This document shows, piece by piece, positions 1 to 7,622 of a DNA stretch of 64,000 bases. The DNA is from Streptomyces sp. QL37. Its GTDB lineage: Bacteria; Actinomycetota; Actinomycetes; Streptomycetales; Streptomycetaceae. A program made the translations under genes and the position numbers. The notes under the pieces were generated by a model. It ran no database searches. It saw only the letters and a program-made list of their open reading frames with translations, and was not told the origin of the DNA. The stretch spans positions 4,278,001 to 4,342,000 of the forward strand of contig NZ_PTJS01000001.1 of the NCBI RefSeq assembly GCF_002941025.1, read 5' to 3'. Each line of letters begins with the position of its first letter. Positions within the stretch are counted from its first letter, which is position 1.

Positions 1-1
1 C

Positions 2-976
2 CCCTGGGACGGACTGCTGGTCGCGCTCGCGCCCGCGCTCGCGCTCACCGCGACGATCAACTGGGACCTGCTCGCCGTCGCTCTGACAGCCGCGGCGATG
101 CTCATGTGGTCGCGCGGCAGGAACGTGGCCTTCGGGATCCTCATCGGCCTCGCCACCGCCGCGAAGCTCTACCCCGTGCTGCTCCTCGGACCCCTGCTGG
201 TGCTGTGCTGGAGGGCCGGCAAGTGGCGGGAGTACGGGACGGCGCTCCTCGGCGCGGCGGCGGCCTGGCTGGTGGTCAACCTGCCGGTGATGCTGTACGC
301 CCCCGAGGGATGGAAGAAGTTCTACACGTTCAGCCAGGAACGGCAGATCGACTACGGATCGTTCTGGCTGATCATCACCCAGCGCACCGGCCGGCCCATC
401 GACGTGGACACGGTGAACACGGCCTCGGTGCTGCTGATGGCCGTGCTGTGCGCGGGGATCGCGGGGCTGGCGCTGACCGCCCGGCACCGGCCGCGCTTCG
501 CCCAGCTGGCGTTCCTCGTGGTGGCCGCCTTCATCCTGACGAACAAGGTCTACTCACCGCAGTACGTGCTCTGGCTGATCCCTCTGGCCGCGCTCGCCAG
601 GCCTCGCTGGCGGGACTTCCTCGTCTGGCAGGCCTGCGAGGTCATGTACTTCCTGGGGATCTGGTTCTACCTCGCGTACACGACGAGCGGCGACAAGCAC
701 CAAGGGCTGCCGCAGGACGGCTATCAGGTCGCGGTCGTCCTGCACCTGGCCGGAACGCTCTACCTCTGCGCACTGATCGTCAGGGACATCCTGAGGCCGG
801 AGCGGGATCCCGTCAGGCTCGACGGGTCCGACGATCCGTCGGGCGGGGTGCTCGACGGGGCGCCGGACCGGAAGGCGTTCCCGCAGGTGCGCCCTCATCC
901 GGACCACGACACGGCACCCGCGGCCGAAGGACCGCGGGTGGAGTGGGGCACCGCCGGAAGAACGGCCTCCGACTGA
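2..976 (+). CDS. Polytopic membrane glycosyltransferase (GT87/DUF2029-like), 5' end cut off by window
   Basis: The reading frame is open from the first complete codon and ends at TGA 974-976, leaving 324 residues of a longer protein. The visible part is a chain of hydrophobic helices broken by short polar loops. The loop TINWDLLAVAL and the later KVYSPQYVLWLIPL are typical of GT87 (DUF2029) polyprenol-phosphate-dependent glycosyltransferases, which add mannose or another sugar to lipids or polymers outside the membrane. The last 60 or so residues are hydrophilic and low in complexity, probably a cytoplasmic tail. The acceptor and sugar cannot be read from the sequence. It converges on the alanine-racemase-like gene 14 bp away. 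Confidence 0.75.
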   Translation, partial: PWDGLLVALAPALALTATINWDLLAVALTAAAMLMWSRGRNVAFGILIGLATAAKLYPVLLLGPLLVLCWRAGKWREYGTALLGAAAAWLVVNLPVMLYAPEGWKKFYTFSQERQIDYGSFWLIITQRTGRPIDVDTVNTASVLLMAVLCAGIAGLALTARHRPRFAQLAFLVVAAFILTNKVYSPQYVLWLIPLAALARPRWRDFLVWQACEVMYFLGIWFYLAYTTSGDKHQGLPQDGYQVAVVLHLAGTLYLCALIVRDILRPERDPVRLDGSDDPSGGVLDGAPDRKAFPQVRPHPDHDTAPAAEGPRVEWGTAGRTASD

Positions 977-985
977 GGGAGGCCG
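963..985. terminator. Short hairpin between convergent genes
   Basis: CGGCCTCC (963-970) pairs perfectly with GGAGGCCG (978-985) around a 7-base loop. It spans the stop codon of the glycosyltransferase and lies just past the end of the convergent gene at 990, so it could terminate both. There is no U-tract. Confidence 0.4.
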
Positions 986-989
986 GGGG

Positions 990-2021
990 CTACCGGTCCA
1001 CGAGGCGGTCGAACTGGGTGGTGGTGTGGCGCAGGTGGGCCACCAGTTCGTCGCCGACCCTCGGCTCCTGGGCGTCCGAGGGCACGAAGAGGATCGACAC
1101 CTGCATGTGCGGCGGCTCGGCGAACCAGCGCTGCTTGCCGGCCCAGACGAACGGTGACAGGTTGCGGTTGACCGTGGCCAGCCCGGCGCGTGCGACGCCC
1201 TTGGCACGCGGCATCACCCCGTGCAGGGCCTTCGGGGCCTCCAGACCGACACCGTGGGAGGTTCCGCCGGCGACGACGACCAGCCACCCGTCGGACGCGG
1301 CCTTCTGCTGGCGGTAGCCGAATCTGTCCCCCTTGACCACGGGCGTGACGTCGAGCACCGCGCCGCGGTATTCCGTCGCCTCGTGGTCGCCGAGCCAGAG
1401 CCGGGTGCCGATGCGCGCGCGGAAGCGGGTCTGCGGGAACTGCTGGCGCAGCCGCGCCAGCTCCTCGGCGCGCAGATGGCTGACGAACATGGTGTGCAGC
1501 GGCAGCCGGGCGGCGCGCAGACGGTCCATCCAGGTGATGACCTCCTCGACCGCGTCCGACCCGTCCGTGCGGTCGAGCGGCAGGTGCAGCGCGAAGCCTT
1601 CGAGGCGTACGTCCTCGATCGCGGCGTGCAGCTGGCCGAGCTCCTCCTCCTTCACACCGTGGCGCTTCATCGAGCTCATGCACTCGATGACGACGCGCGC
1701 GCCCACCAGGGCGTGCACACCGTCCACGGAGGAGACGGAACGAATCACGCGGTCGGGCAGCGGTACCGGCTCCTCGCCCCGGCGGAAGGGCGTGAGCACC
1801 AGCAGGTCGCCGCTGAACCAGTCCTTGATGCGAGCGGCCTCGTACGTGGTCCCGACGGCCAGCGTGTCGGAGCCGAAGCGGATCGCCTCGTCGGCCAGGC
1901 GCTCGTGTCCGAAGCCGTAGCCGTTGCCCTTGCAGACGGGCACGAGGTCCGGGAACTGGTCCAGGACGGACTTCTGGTGCGCCCGCCAGCGCGCGGTGTC
2001 GACGTAGAGGGAGAGCGCCAT
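990..2021 (-). CDS. Alanine-racemase-like PLP enzyme (fold type III)
   Basis: This 343-residue protein starts with a beta strand leading into VCKGNGYGFG. Lys31 in that motif is the expected Schiff-base lysine of alanine racemase-type barrels. The middle and C-terminal parts (for example VVAGGTSHGVGL) are divergent and shorter than in classical Alr, so the substrate is uncertain. It lies 75 bp downstream of femX on the same strand and is probably co-transcribed with it, which points to peptidoglycan precursor metabolism. The ATG at 2021 has AAAGG upstream. Alternatives are a different amino-acid racemase or a D-amino-acid aldolase/deaminase of the same fold. Confidence 0.75.
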   Translation of the reverse strand: MALSLYVDTARWRAHQKSVLDQFPDLVPVCKGNGYGFGHERLADEAIRFGSDTLAVGTTYEAARIKDWFSGDLLVLTPFRRGEEPVPLPDRVIRSVSSVDGVHALVGARVVIECMSSMKRHGVKEEELGQLHAAIEDVRLEGFALHLPLDRTDGSDAVEEVITWMDRLRAARLPLHTMFVSHLRAEELARLRQQFPQTRFRARIGTRLWLGDHEATEYRGAVLDVTPVVKGDRFGYRQQKAASDGWLVVVAGGTSHGVGLEAPKALHGVMPRAKGVARAGLATVNRNLSPFVWAGKQRWFAEPPHMQVSILFVPSDAQEPRVGDELVAHLRHTTTQFDRLVDR

Positions 2022-2096
2022 GGCCGGCCCGGAACCTTTCTGGTGGCTGCGGTGTGGGTGAGAGGGAGAAGCTGATGGATGGTGGTCAGGATGCGC

Positions 2097-3215
2097 TCAG
2101 CGGCGCGACATGTACATATCGAGCGCCTTGTGCAGCAGCTTGTTGAGGGGGAAGTCCCACTCGCCGACGTATTCGACGGCTTCCCCGCCCGTGCCGACCT
2201 TGAACTGGATCAGGCCGAAGAGGTGGTCGGTCTCGTCCAGCGAGTCGCTGATGCCACGCAGGTCGTAGACGGTCGCTCCCATCGCGTACGAGTCGCGGAG
2301 CATCCGCCACTGCATGGCGTTGGAGGGACGGACCTCGCGGCCGATGTTGTCCGAGGCGCCGTAGGAGTACCAGACGTGCCCGCCGACGACGAGCATCGTG
2401 GCTGCCGACAGGTTCACGCCGTTGTGCCGGGCGAAGTAGAGCCGCATCCGGTTGGGGTCCTCGGAGTTGAGCACCGACCACATGCGCTGGAAGTACGAGA
2501 GCGGGCGCGGCCGGAAGTGGTCGCGCACGGCGGTGATCTCGTACAGCCGCTGCCATTCGGCGAGGTCCTCGTAGCCGCCCTGGACCACTTCGACGCCGGC
2601 CTTGTCGGCCTTCTTGATGTTGCGCCGCCAGAGCTGGTTGAAGCCCTTGAGCACGTCCTCCAGGGAGCGGTTGGCCAGCGGCACCTGGAAGACGTAGCGG
2701 GGCTGGACGTCGCCGAAGCCGGCGCCGCCGTCCTCGCCCTGCTGCCAGCCCATCTTCCGCAGCCGGTCCGAGACCTCGAAGGCGCGCGGCTCGATGTGGC
2801 TGGCCTCGACGTCGCGCAGCCGCTTCACGTCCGGGTCCTGGATGCCGGACTTGATGGCGGCCGAGTCCCAGCGGCGGATGACCACGGGAGGGCCCATCTT
2901 GACCGAGAAGGCGCCCTGCTGCTTCAGGTGGGCGAGCATCGGCTGGAGCCACTCGTCCAGATTCGGGGCGTACCAGTTGATGACCGGGCCCTCGGGGAGG
3001 TACGCGAGGTAGCGCTTGATCTTGGGCAGCTGGCGGTAGAGCACCAGCCCGGCACCGACCATCTCGCCGTTCTTGTCGAACCAGCCCAGGTTCTCCGAGC
3101 GCCATTCGGTTTTCACGTCAGCCCACGCCGGGACCTGGCAGTGACTGGCCGAGGGCAGACTCTGGATGTACGCCAGATGCTGTTCTCGGCTGATGGTCCT
3201 CAGGGTCAGGCTCAT
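2097..3215 (-). CDS. femX: FemX-type lipid II glycyltransferase (FemAB family)
   Basis: This 372-residue protein of the FemABX/GNAT-fold family has the conserved stretches ARHNGVNLSAATMLVVG and VWYSYGASDN near the C-terminal half. Family members use Gly-tRNA to add the first glycine to the lysine or diaminopimelate side chain of lipid II at the inner face of the membrane. The Streptomyces orthologue beside rpsF is the essential FemX, which builds the Gly bridge of this genus. I chose the ATG at 3213-3215 (MSLTLRTIS) because AGGAG precedes it; a longer upstream frame exists but has no conserved sequence. It is followed by the racemase-like gene, forming a small cell-wall operon. Confidence 0.85.
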   Translation of the reverse strand: MSLTLRTISREQHLAYIQSLPSASHCQVPAWADVKTEWRSENLGWFDKNGEMVGAGLVLYRQLPKIKRYLAYLPEGPVINWYAPNLDEWLQPMLAHLKQQGAFSVKMGPPVVIRRWDSAAIKSGIQDPDVKRLRDVEASHIEPRAFEVSDRLRKMGWQQGEDGGAGFGDVQPRYVFQVPLANRSLEDVLKGFNQLWRRNIKKADKAGVEVVQGGYEDLAEWQRLYEITAVRDHFRPRPLSYFQRMWSVLNSEDPNRMRLYFARHNGVNLSAATMLVVGGHVWYSYGASDNIGREVRPSNAMQWRMLRDSYAMGATVYDLRGISDSLDETDHLFGLIQFKVGTGGEAVEYVGEWDFPLNKLLHKALDMYMSRR

Positions 3216-3389
3216 GCGGGGCGCTCCTCGGCAGGTGTGTCCCCATCGGTCAGGGGCTCCGGCTCTCGCGCCGAAGCCTACTGTGACCGAGGGGCGCCCG
3301 GTCCGGCCCGTCAGGACCGCACCGGGCTCCACTCCCGCGGGATCACCCGGCCGCGCACCGTGCGGAGCGGCCGGCCCCGGTTCTGCCGG

Positions 3390-3746
3390 TCAGGTGATGA
3401 CGCCGCCGAAGAGGCCGCCGTGCGCCATACCGAGGTAGAAGCCGACGGCGGACGCGCCGATCCCCATGATCAGACCGAACCGCTCCCAGGTGGTCCTGGA
3501 GATGAACTGCCCGTAGACGCCGGTCAGGATGCCGATCAGCCCAGCCCACGAGCTGAGCAGGTGAAGGCTGTGGAACATCGCCGTCACGAACGCGAGGACA
3601 CCGAGGACCCCGGTCACCACCATCAGCGCTTCCTGGAGCGGATGCGGCTTGCCGTCCGTGGCGAAGAGGGATCCGGTGGCCGGACGGGCATGTGCCACCC
3701 GGCTGGTCGAGGGCCGGCTTCCGGCAGGTCGGACTGTCTGTGCCAT
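3390..3746 (-). CDS. Small membrane protein of unknown function
   Basis: This 118-residue protein has a basic, Ser/Pro-rich N-terminus of about 35 residues, then three or four hydrophobic segments (ALMVVTGVLGVLAFVTAMF, LIGILTGVYGQF, GLIMGIGASAVGFYLGM). The start ATG is preceded by a strong AGGAGG. It is transcribed divergently from rpsF. Streptomycetes carry this gene at the same place, but I know of no function for it. Confidence 0.7.
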   Translation of the reverse strand: MAQTVRPAGSRPSTSRVAHARPATGSLFATDGKPHPLQEALMVVTGVLGVLAFVTAMFHSLHLLSSWAGLIGILTGVYGQFISRTTWERFGLIMGIGASAVGFYLGMAHGGLFGGVIT

Positions 3747-3985
3747 GGAGTACCTCCTGGCGGGAAGGGCGGTGCGATGTAGCGCCTCTCACACCGCATC
3801 TGTCTTGATTGTGCGCCCTGAACACCGGATTTCAACCGGAAGCCGGTCTGCGGGTAGTCTGTACGGTCTGCACCGGTGTCTGCCTTGAGCCAGCACTGCA
3901 GCTCCCCTCGACTCTTGAAGACGGGCGTTGTCAGTGGCGGCTGTTTTACTCGGAGACACTGATGCTTACGCATCACGACCCTCCT

Positions 3986-4004
3986 GCCACGGAACGACCG
4001 TGGC
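3986..4004 (+). promoter_or_regulatory. Hairpin in the rpsF leader, candidate S6:S18 autoregulatory element
   Basis: GCCACGG (3986-3992) and CCGTGGC (3998-4004) form a perfect 7-bp stem with loop AACGA, immediately followed by CG and then, 11 bases on, the AAAGGAGG ribosome binding site of rpsF. In many bacteria the S6:S18 complex represses its own operon through a leader hairpin carrying a CCG element. The position fits, but I cannot show a match to the full consensus. Confidence 0.3.
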
Positions 4005-4032
4005 CGCTGAGTCCAAAGGAGGTGGGTTCCAC

Positions 4033-4323
4033 ATGCGTCACTACGAGGTGATGGTCATCCTCGACCCCGATCTCGAGGAGCGCGCAGTCTCCCCGTTGAT
4101 CGAGAACTTCCTCTCCGTCGTCCGTGAGGGCGACGGAAAGGTCGAGAAGGTCGACACCTGGGGCCGTCGTCGTCTCTCTTACGAGATCAAGAAGAAGCCT
4201 GAGGGCATCTACTCGGTCATCGACCTGCAGGCCGAGCCTGCGGTCGTCAAGGAGCTCGACCGACAGATGAACCTGAACGAGTCGGTCCTCCGGACCAAGG
4301 TCCTCCGTCCCGAGACCCACTGA
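4033..4323 (+). CDS. rpsF: 30S ribosomal protein S6 (bS6)
   Basis: This 96-residue protein has the S6 signature [16 protein letters not shown] at the N-terminus and the [20 protein letters not shown] block. S6 binds the central domain of 16S rRNA together with S18, which is encoded two genes downstream. The ATG at 4033 follows AAAGGAGG with good spacing; the upstream in-frame extension has no S6 homology. It is the first gene of rpsF-ssb-rpsR-rplI, which combines translation and replication functions. Confidence 0.97.
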   Translation: MRHYEVMVILDPDLEERAVSPLIENFLSVVREGDGKVEKVDTWGRRRLSYEIKKKPEGIYSVIDLQAEPAVVKELDRQMNLNESVLRTKVLRPETH

Positions 4324-4394
4324 GCAACTAGCTCAGCGGTCATCGGGTTCGAGTAGCAAGCAGCCAGAAGCAATCCCCGCCGAGAGGTTCACCC

Positions 4395-4934
4395 ATGGCA
4401 GGCGAGACCGTCATCACGGTCGTCGGCAATCTCGTCGACGACCCCGAGCTGCGCTTCACCCCGTCCGGTGCGGCGGTCGCGAAGTTCCGTGTCGCGTCCA
4501 CTCCCCGCATCTTCGACCGTCAGACCAATGAGTGGAAGGACGGCGAAGGCCTGTTCCTCACCTGCTCGGTCTGGCGTCAGGCGGCGGAGAACGTCGCGGA
4601 GTCGCTTACGCGAGGCATGCGCGTCGTCGTGCAGGGCCGGCTGAAGCAGCGGTCCTACGAGGACCGTGAGGGCGTCAAGCGCACGGTCTACGAGCTGGAT
4701 GTCGAGGAAGTCGGCCCCAGCCTGAAGAACGCCACGGCCAAGGTCACCAAGACCACAGGTCGCGGTGGCCAGGGCGGTGGCCAGGGTGGATACGGCGGCG
4801 GCCAGCAGGGTGGCGGCAACTGGGGCGGCGGTCCCGGTGGCGGTGGCCAGCAGGGCGGCGGGGGCGGCTGGGGCGGAAGCTCCGGCGGCTCCGGCGGTTC
4901 CGGCGGCGGCTACTCGGACGAGCCGCCCTTCTAG
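4395..4934 (+). CDS. ssb: Single-stranded DNA-binding protein SSB
   Basis: This 179-residue protein has an N-terminal OB-fold of about 115 residues ([50 protein letters not shown]). A linker of about 50 residues, almost entirely Gly, Gln, Trp and Ser, follows. The acidic tip ends DEPPF, the hydrophobic-acidic tail that docks replication and repair proteins. This is the essential replicative SSB, placed between rpsF and rpsR as in most actinobacteria. The guanine-rich repetitive linker DNA (4756-4910) generates long open frames on other frames and strands that are not genes. Confidence 0.97.
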   Translation: MAGETVITVVGNLVDDPELRFTPSGAAVAKFRVASTPRIFDRQTNEWKDGEGLFLTCSVWRQAAENVAESLTRGMRVVVQGRLKQRSYEDREGVKRTVYELDVEEVGPSLKNATAKVTKTTGRGGQGGGQGGYGGGQQGGGNWGGGPGGGGQQGGGGGWGGSSGGSGGSGGGYSDEPPF

Positions 4935-4976
4935 GGCTGCTCGTACCCCACTTCTTGATCACACAGGAGAAACACC

Positions 4977-5213
4977 ATGGCGAAGCCGCCTGTGCGCAAG
5001 CCTAAGAAGAAGGTCTGCGCGTTCTGCAAGGACAAGACCCAGTACGTGGACTACAAGGACACGAACATGCTGCGGAAGTTCATTTCCGACCGCGGCAAGA
5101 TCCGTGCCCGCCGCGTCACCGGCAACTGCACGCAGCACCAGCGTGACGTCGCCACGGCAGTCAAGAACAGCCGTGAGATGGCGCTGCTGCCCTACACGTC
5201 CACCGCGCGATAA
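4977..5213 (+). CDS. rpsR: 30S ribosomal protein S18 (bS18), cysteine-containing form
   Basis: This 78-residue S18 contains [25 protein letters not shown], the family core. It has Cys14-x2-Cys17 and Cys51, so it is the cysteine-bearing, probably zinc-binding variant. Streptomyces genomes usually carry a second, cysteine-free S18 elsewhere that is expressed when zinc is scarce. AGGAG lies upstream of the ATG. It is 42 bp after ssb. Confidence 0.96.
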   Translation: MAKPPVRKPKKKVCAFCKDKTQYVDYKDTNMLRKFISDRGKIRARRVTGNCTQHQRDVATAVKNSREMALLPYTSTAR

Positions 5214-5231
5214 GGGAAGGGTGACCGAATC

Positions 5232-5678
5232 ATGAAGATCATCCTCACCCACGAGGTCACTGGCCTCGGTGCCGCCGGCGACGTCGTGGACGTCAAGGAC
5301 GGGTACGCCCGTAACTACCTGGTTCCGCGTGGCTTTGCCATTCGCTGGACCAAGGGTGGCGAGAAGGACGTGGCGCAGATCCGCCGCGCCCGCAAGATCC
5401 ACGAGATCGCGACGATCGAGCAGGCCAACGAGATCAAGGCCAAGCTCGAGGCCGTGAAGGTCCGTCTGGCTGTTCGCTCCGGCGACGCCGGCCGCCTCTT
5501 CGGTTCCGTCACCCCGGCTGACATCGCCTCGGCGATCAAGTCCGCCGGTGGTCCGGACGTCGACAAGCGTCGCGTCGAGCTCGGCTCGCCGATCAAGACG
5601 CTCGGCGGACACCAGGTGTCCGTCCGTCTGCACCCCGAGGTTGCCGCGAAGCTCGGTATCGAGGTCGTTGCTGCCTAA
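5232..5678 (+). CDS. rplI: 50S ribosomal protein L9 (bL9)
   Basis: This 148-residue protein has the L9 N-terminal domain ([34 protein letters not shown], given here only as the family pattern GYARNYLxPxG), a long connecting helix around residues 45-75, and a C-terminal rRNA-binding domain ending [15 protein letters not shown]. It is full length for the family. It lies 18 bp after rpsR and closes the operon before a strong terminator. Confidence 0.96.
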   Translation: MKIILTHEVTGLGAAGDVVDVKDGYARNYLVPRGFAIRWTKGGEKDVAQIRRARKIHEIATIEQANEIKAKLEAVKVRLAVRSGDAGRLFGSVTPADIASAIKSAGGPDVDKRRVELGSPIKTLGGHQVSVRLHPEVAAKLGIEVVAA

Positions 5679-5703
5679 GGGCACAGCTCAGCAGAGCTAG
5701 GTG

Positions 5704-5732
5704 AAGGGCCGCACCCCCTAGGTGCGGCCCTT
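5704..5732 (+). terminator. Strong intrinsic terminator after rplI
   Basis: AAGGGCCGCACC (5704-5715) pairs perfectly with GGTGCGGCCCTT (5721-5732) around the 5-base loop CCCTA. It is 25 bases after the rplI stop and directly before two parS sites. It may also serve the convergent MATE gene. Confidence 0.85.
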
Positions 5733-5736
5733 CGTC

Positions 5737-5750
5737 GTTTCACGTGAAAC
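5737..5750. promoter_or_regulatory. parS site 1 (ParB binding)
   Basis: This is an exact copy of the 14-bp Streptomyces parS palindrome GTTTCACGTGAAAC. It is intergenic between convergent rplI and the MATE gene. ParB loads here to organise the origin-proximal chromosome during sporulation septation. Confidence 0.95.
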
Positions 5751-5777
5751 CAGGCTGCGGGTTCACGCATAGGAGCG

Positions 5778-5791
5778 GTTTCACGTGAAAC
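5778..5791. promoter_or_regulatory. parS site 2 (ParB binding)
   Basis: A second exact GTTTCACGTGAAAC, 41 bp centre to centre from site 1, makes the only close pair in this window. Confidence 0.95.
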
Positions 5792-5825
5792 GGAGCAGCC
5801 CGGCTCCTGCTCGGGTGGGCACGGT

Positions 5826-7163
5826 TCAGCGCGTGGCTCCGGTGACGATCCAGCGGCCGGACCGCATGCGCATCCACAGCGTCACCAGCCGGACGGTCAT
5901 CATCAGCGTCATCGCCCCCCAGAGCGCGGTGAGGCCTCCTCCGAAGCTGGGGACGAGGAGAGCAGCCGGAGCGAAGACGGCCAGGGTGAGGATCATGGCC
6001 CAGGCGAGGTAGCGGCCGTCCCCTGCTCCCATGAGTACGCCGTCGAGAACGAAGACCACCCCGGAGATCGGCTGGGAGAGAGCCACGACCAGCAGCGCCG
6101 GCAACAGGGTGTCCTTCACGGATGGGTCGCCCGTGAACAACGGGACGAAGAGCGGCCGGGCGAGCACGATGACCACCCCGAGGACCACCCCCGAGCCGAT
6201 CCCCCACTGGACCATCCGGCGGCAGGCCTCACGGGCGCCCTTGGCGTCGTCCGCCCCCAGATAGCGGCCGATGATGGCCTGTCCCGCGATGGCGATGGCG
6301 TCGAGCGCGAAGGCCGTGAGGTTCCAGAGAGACAGGATGATCTGGTGCGCGGCGATATCCGTGTCGCCGAGACGGGCGGCGACGGCGGTCGCGATCATCA
6401 GGACCGCCCTCAGCGAAAGCGTACGGATCAGGAGAGGCACGCCTGCTTGGGCGCTCGCTCGGATGCCCGCCGCATCAGGTCGCAGCGATGCCCCGTGCCT
6501 ACGTGCTCCACGGACCACGACGATCAGGTAGACGAGCGCCATGCCCACCTGGGCGATGACGGTGCCCCAGGCGGATCCTGCGATCCCCAGCCCGGCCCCG
6601 TAGACGAGCCCGGCATTGAGGGCTCCATTGGCCGCGAACCCGCCGATGGCTACATAGAGGGGTGTCCGGGTGTCCTGCAGTCCGCGCAGGACACCTGTCG
6701 CCGCGAGCACCACGAGCATGGCGGGGATGCCGAGGCTGGAGATCCGCAGATAAGTGGTGGCGTACGGGGTCGCGGTGTCCGACGCCCCGAAGATGTCGAC
6801 CAGCCACGGTGCCAGCGGGAGGGCGACGGCGACAACGGCGGCGCCGATCAGCAGGGCGAGCCAGATGCCGTCCATGCCCTGACGGATGGCGGATGCCAGA
6901 TCTCCTGCGCCGACCTGGCGGGCGACGGCGGCTGTGGTCGCGTAGGCCAGGAAGACGAAGACACTCACCGCGGTCGTCAGAAGGGCAGCGGCGACTGCCA
7001 GGCCGGCCAGTTGCGGGGTGCCGAGATGGCCGACGATGGCGCTGTCGACCATGACGAAGAGGGGCTCGGCCACGAGCGCGCCGAAGGCCGGGACTGCGAG
7101 TGCGATGATCTCGCGGTCATGCCGGCGGCGGGAGGGCGGCTGTGCCGTGTGCGCCTGGGTCAT
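5826..7163 (-). CDS. MATE family efflux transporter (DinF-like)
   Basis: This 445-residue protein has about 12 hydrophobic segments arranged as two homologous halves. VPAFGALVAEPLFVMVDSAIVGHLG at its start is the MATE/DinF signature, and ATGVLRGLQDTRTPL is the conserved cytoplasmic loop. Family members export drugs or metabolites in exchange for Na+ or H+. The substrate is unknown. It lies between rplI and dnaB, transcribed against both, as in other streptomycetes. Confidence 0.88.
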   Translation of the reverse strand: MTQAHTAQPPSRRRHDREIIALAVPAFGALVAEPLFVMVDSAIVGHLGTPQLAGLAVAAALLTTAVSVFVFLAYATTAAVARQVGAGDLASAIRQGMDGIWLALLIGAAVVAVALPLAPWLVDIFGASDTATPYATTYLRISSLGIPAMLVVLAATGVLRGLQDTRTPLYVAIGGFAANGALNAGLVYGAGLGIAGSAWGTVIAQVGMALVYLIVVVRGARRHGASLRPDAAGIRASAQAGVPLLIRTLSLRAVLMIATAVAARLGDTDIAAHQIILSLWNLTAFALDAIAIAGQAIIGRYLGADDAKGAREACRRMVQWGIGSGVVLGVVIVLARPLFVPLFTGDPSVKDTLLPALLVVALSQPISGVVFVLDGVLMGAGDGRYLAWAMILTLAVFAPAALLVPSFGGGLTALWGAMTLMMTVRLVTLWMRMRSGRWIVTGATR

Positions 7164-7622
7164 GGGGGTAAATCTAATCTTCCACAGGTAACAGATGCAA
7201 TGCCGTCGAGATCCTTACCGTGCCCTGGTTTCCGGGTTCGCTGGGAGACCGTTTCCCCTGATCTTGAGCTGAGGGCAAAAGTTTTTCTCCCCCACAGCCG
7301 GTGGATTGCGAAACCGCAGGTCAGGGTCGTCTTTGGTGGGCGGGTATGAGTTTGTCCACAGTGCTGTCCCCCGGTCCGTGCACAGGATCGGATGAGTTCT
7401 CCACAGCATCTGGTCCGTCATCCACATGCCCTGTGGATAACCAGATTGGCTGACGGTGCGGACCGGCCTACCGTGGTGCGGCGCCCGCACTCCGTTCCGG
7501 CATGGAAATCCGCAGAACTTGACGCGCCGGAACCGGAGTCGGGCGTCTTGTTTGTCGGTGCCGTGCCGTAAGAAAGAGTGGCACGGCTAGGTCCGCGAAG
7601 CGGACGGGAGGAGGTGGCCCGG
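7164..7622. other. Intergenic region between the MATE gene and dnaB, with a DnaA-box cluster
   Basis: This 459-bp divergent intergenic region is lower in GC than its flanks. It contains TTGTCCACA (7352-7360), TTCTCCACA (7397-7405), TCATCCACA (7418-7426) and, reversed, TTATCCACA (7432-7440). The first and last are perfect DnaA 9-mers and the other two differ slightly. No open frame here looks coding. Confidence 0.7.

Noticed and set aside
2079..3782. A 567-codon plus-strand frame across femX
   Set aside because: It opposes femX and the small membrane gene and shows low-complexity composition without any family motif.
4765..5235. A 156-codon frame overlapping ssb and rpsR
   Set aside because: It arises from the repetitive Gly-rich ssb linker in another frame and overlaps two certain genes.
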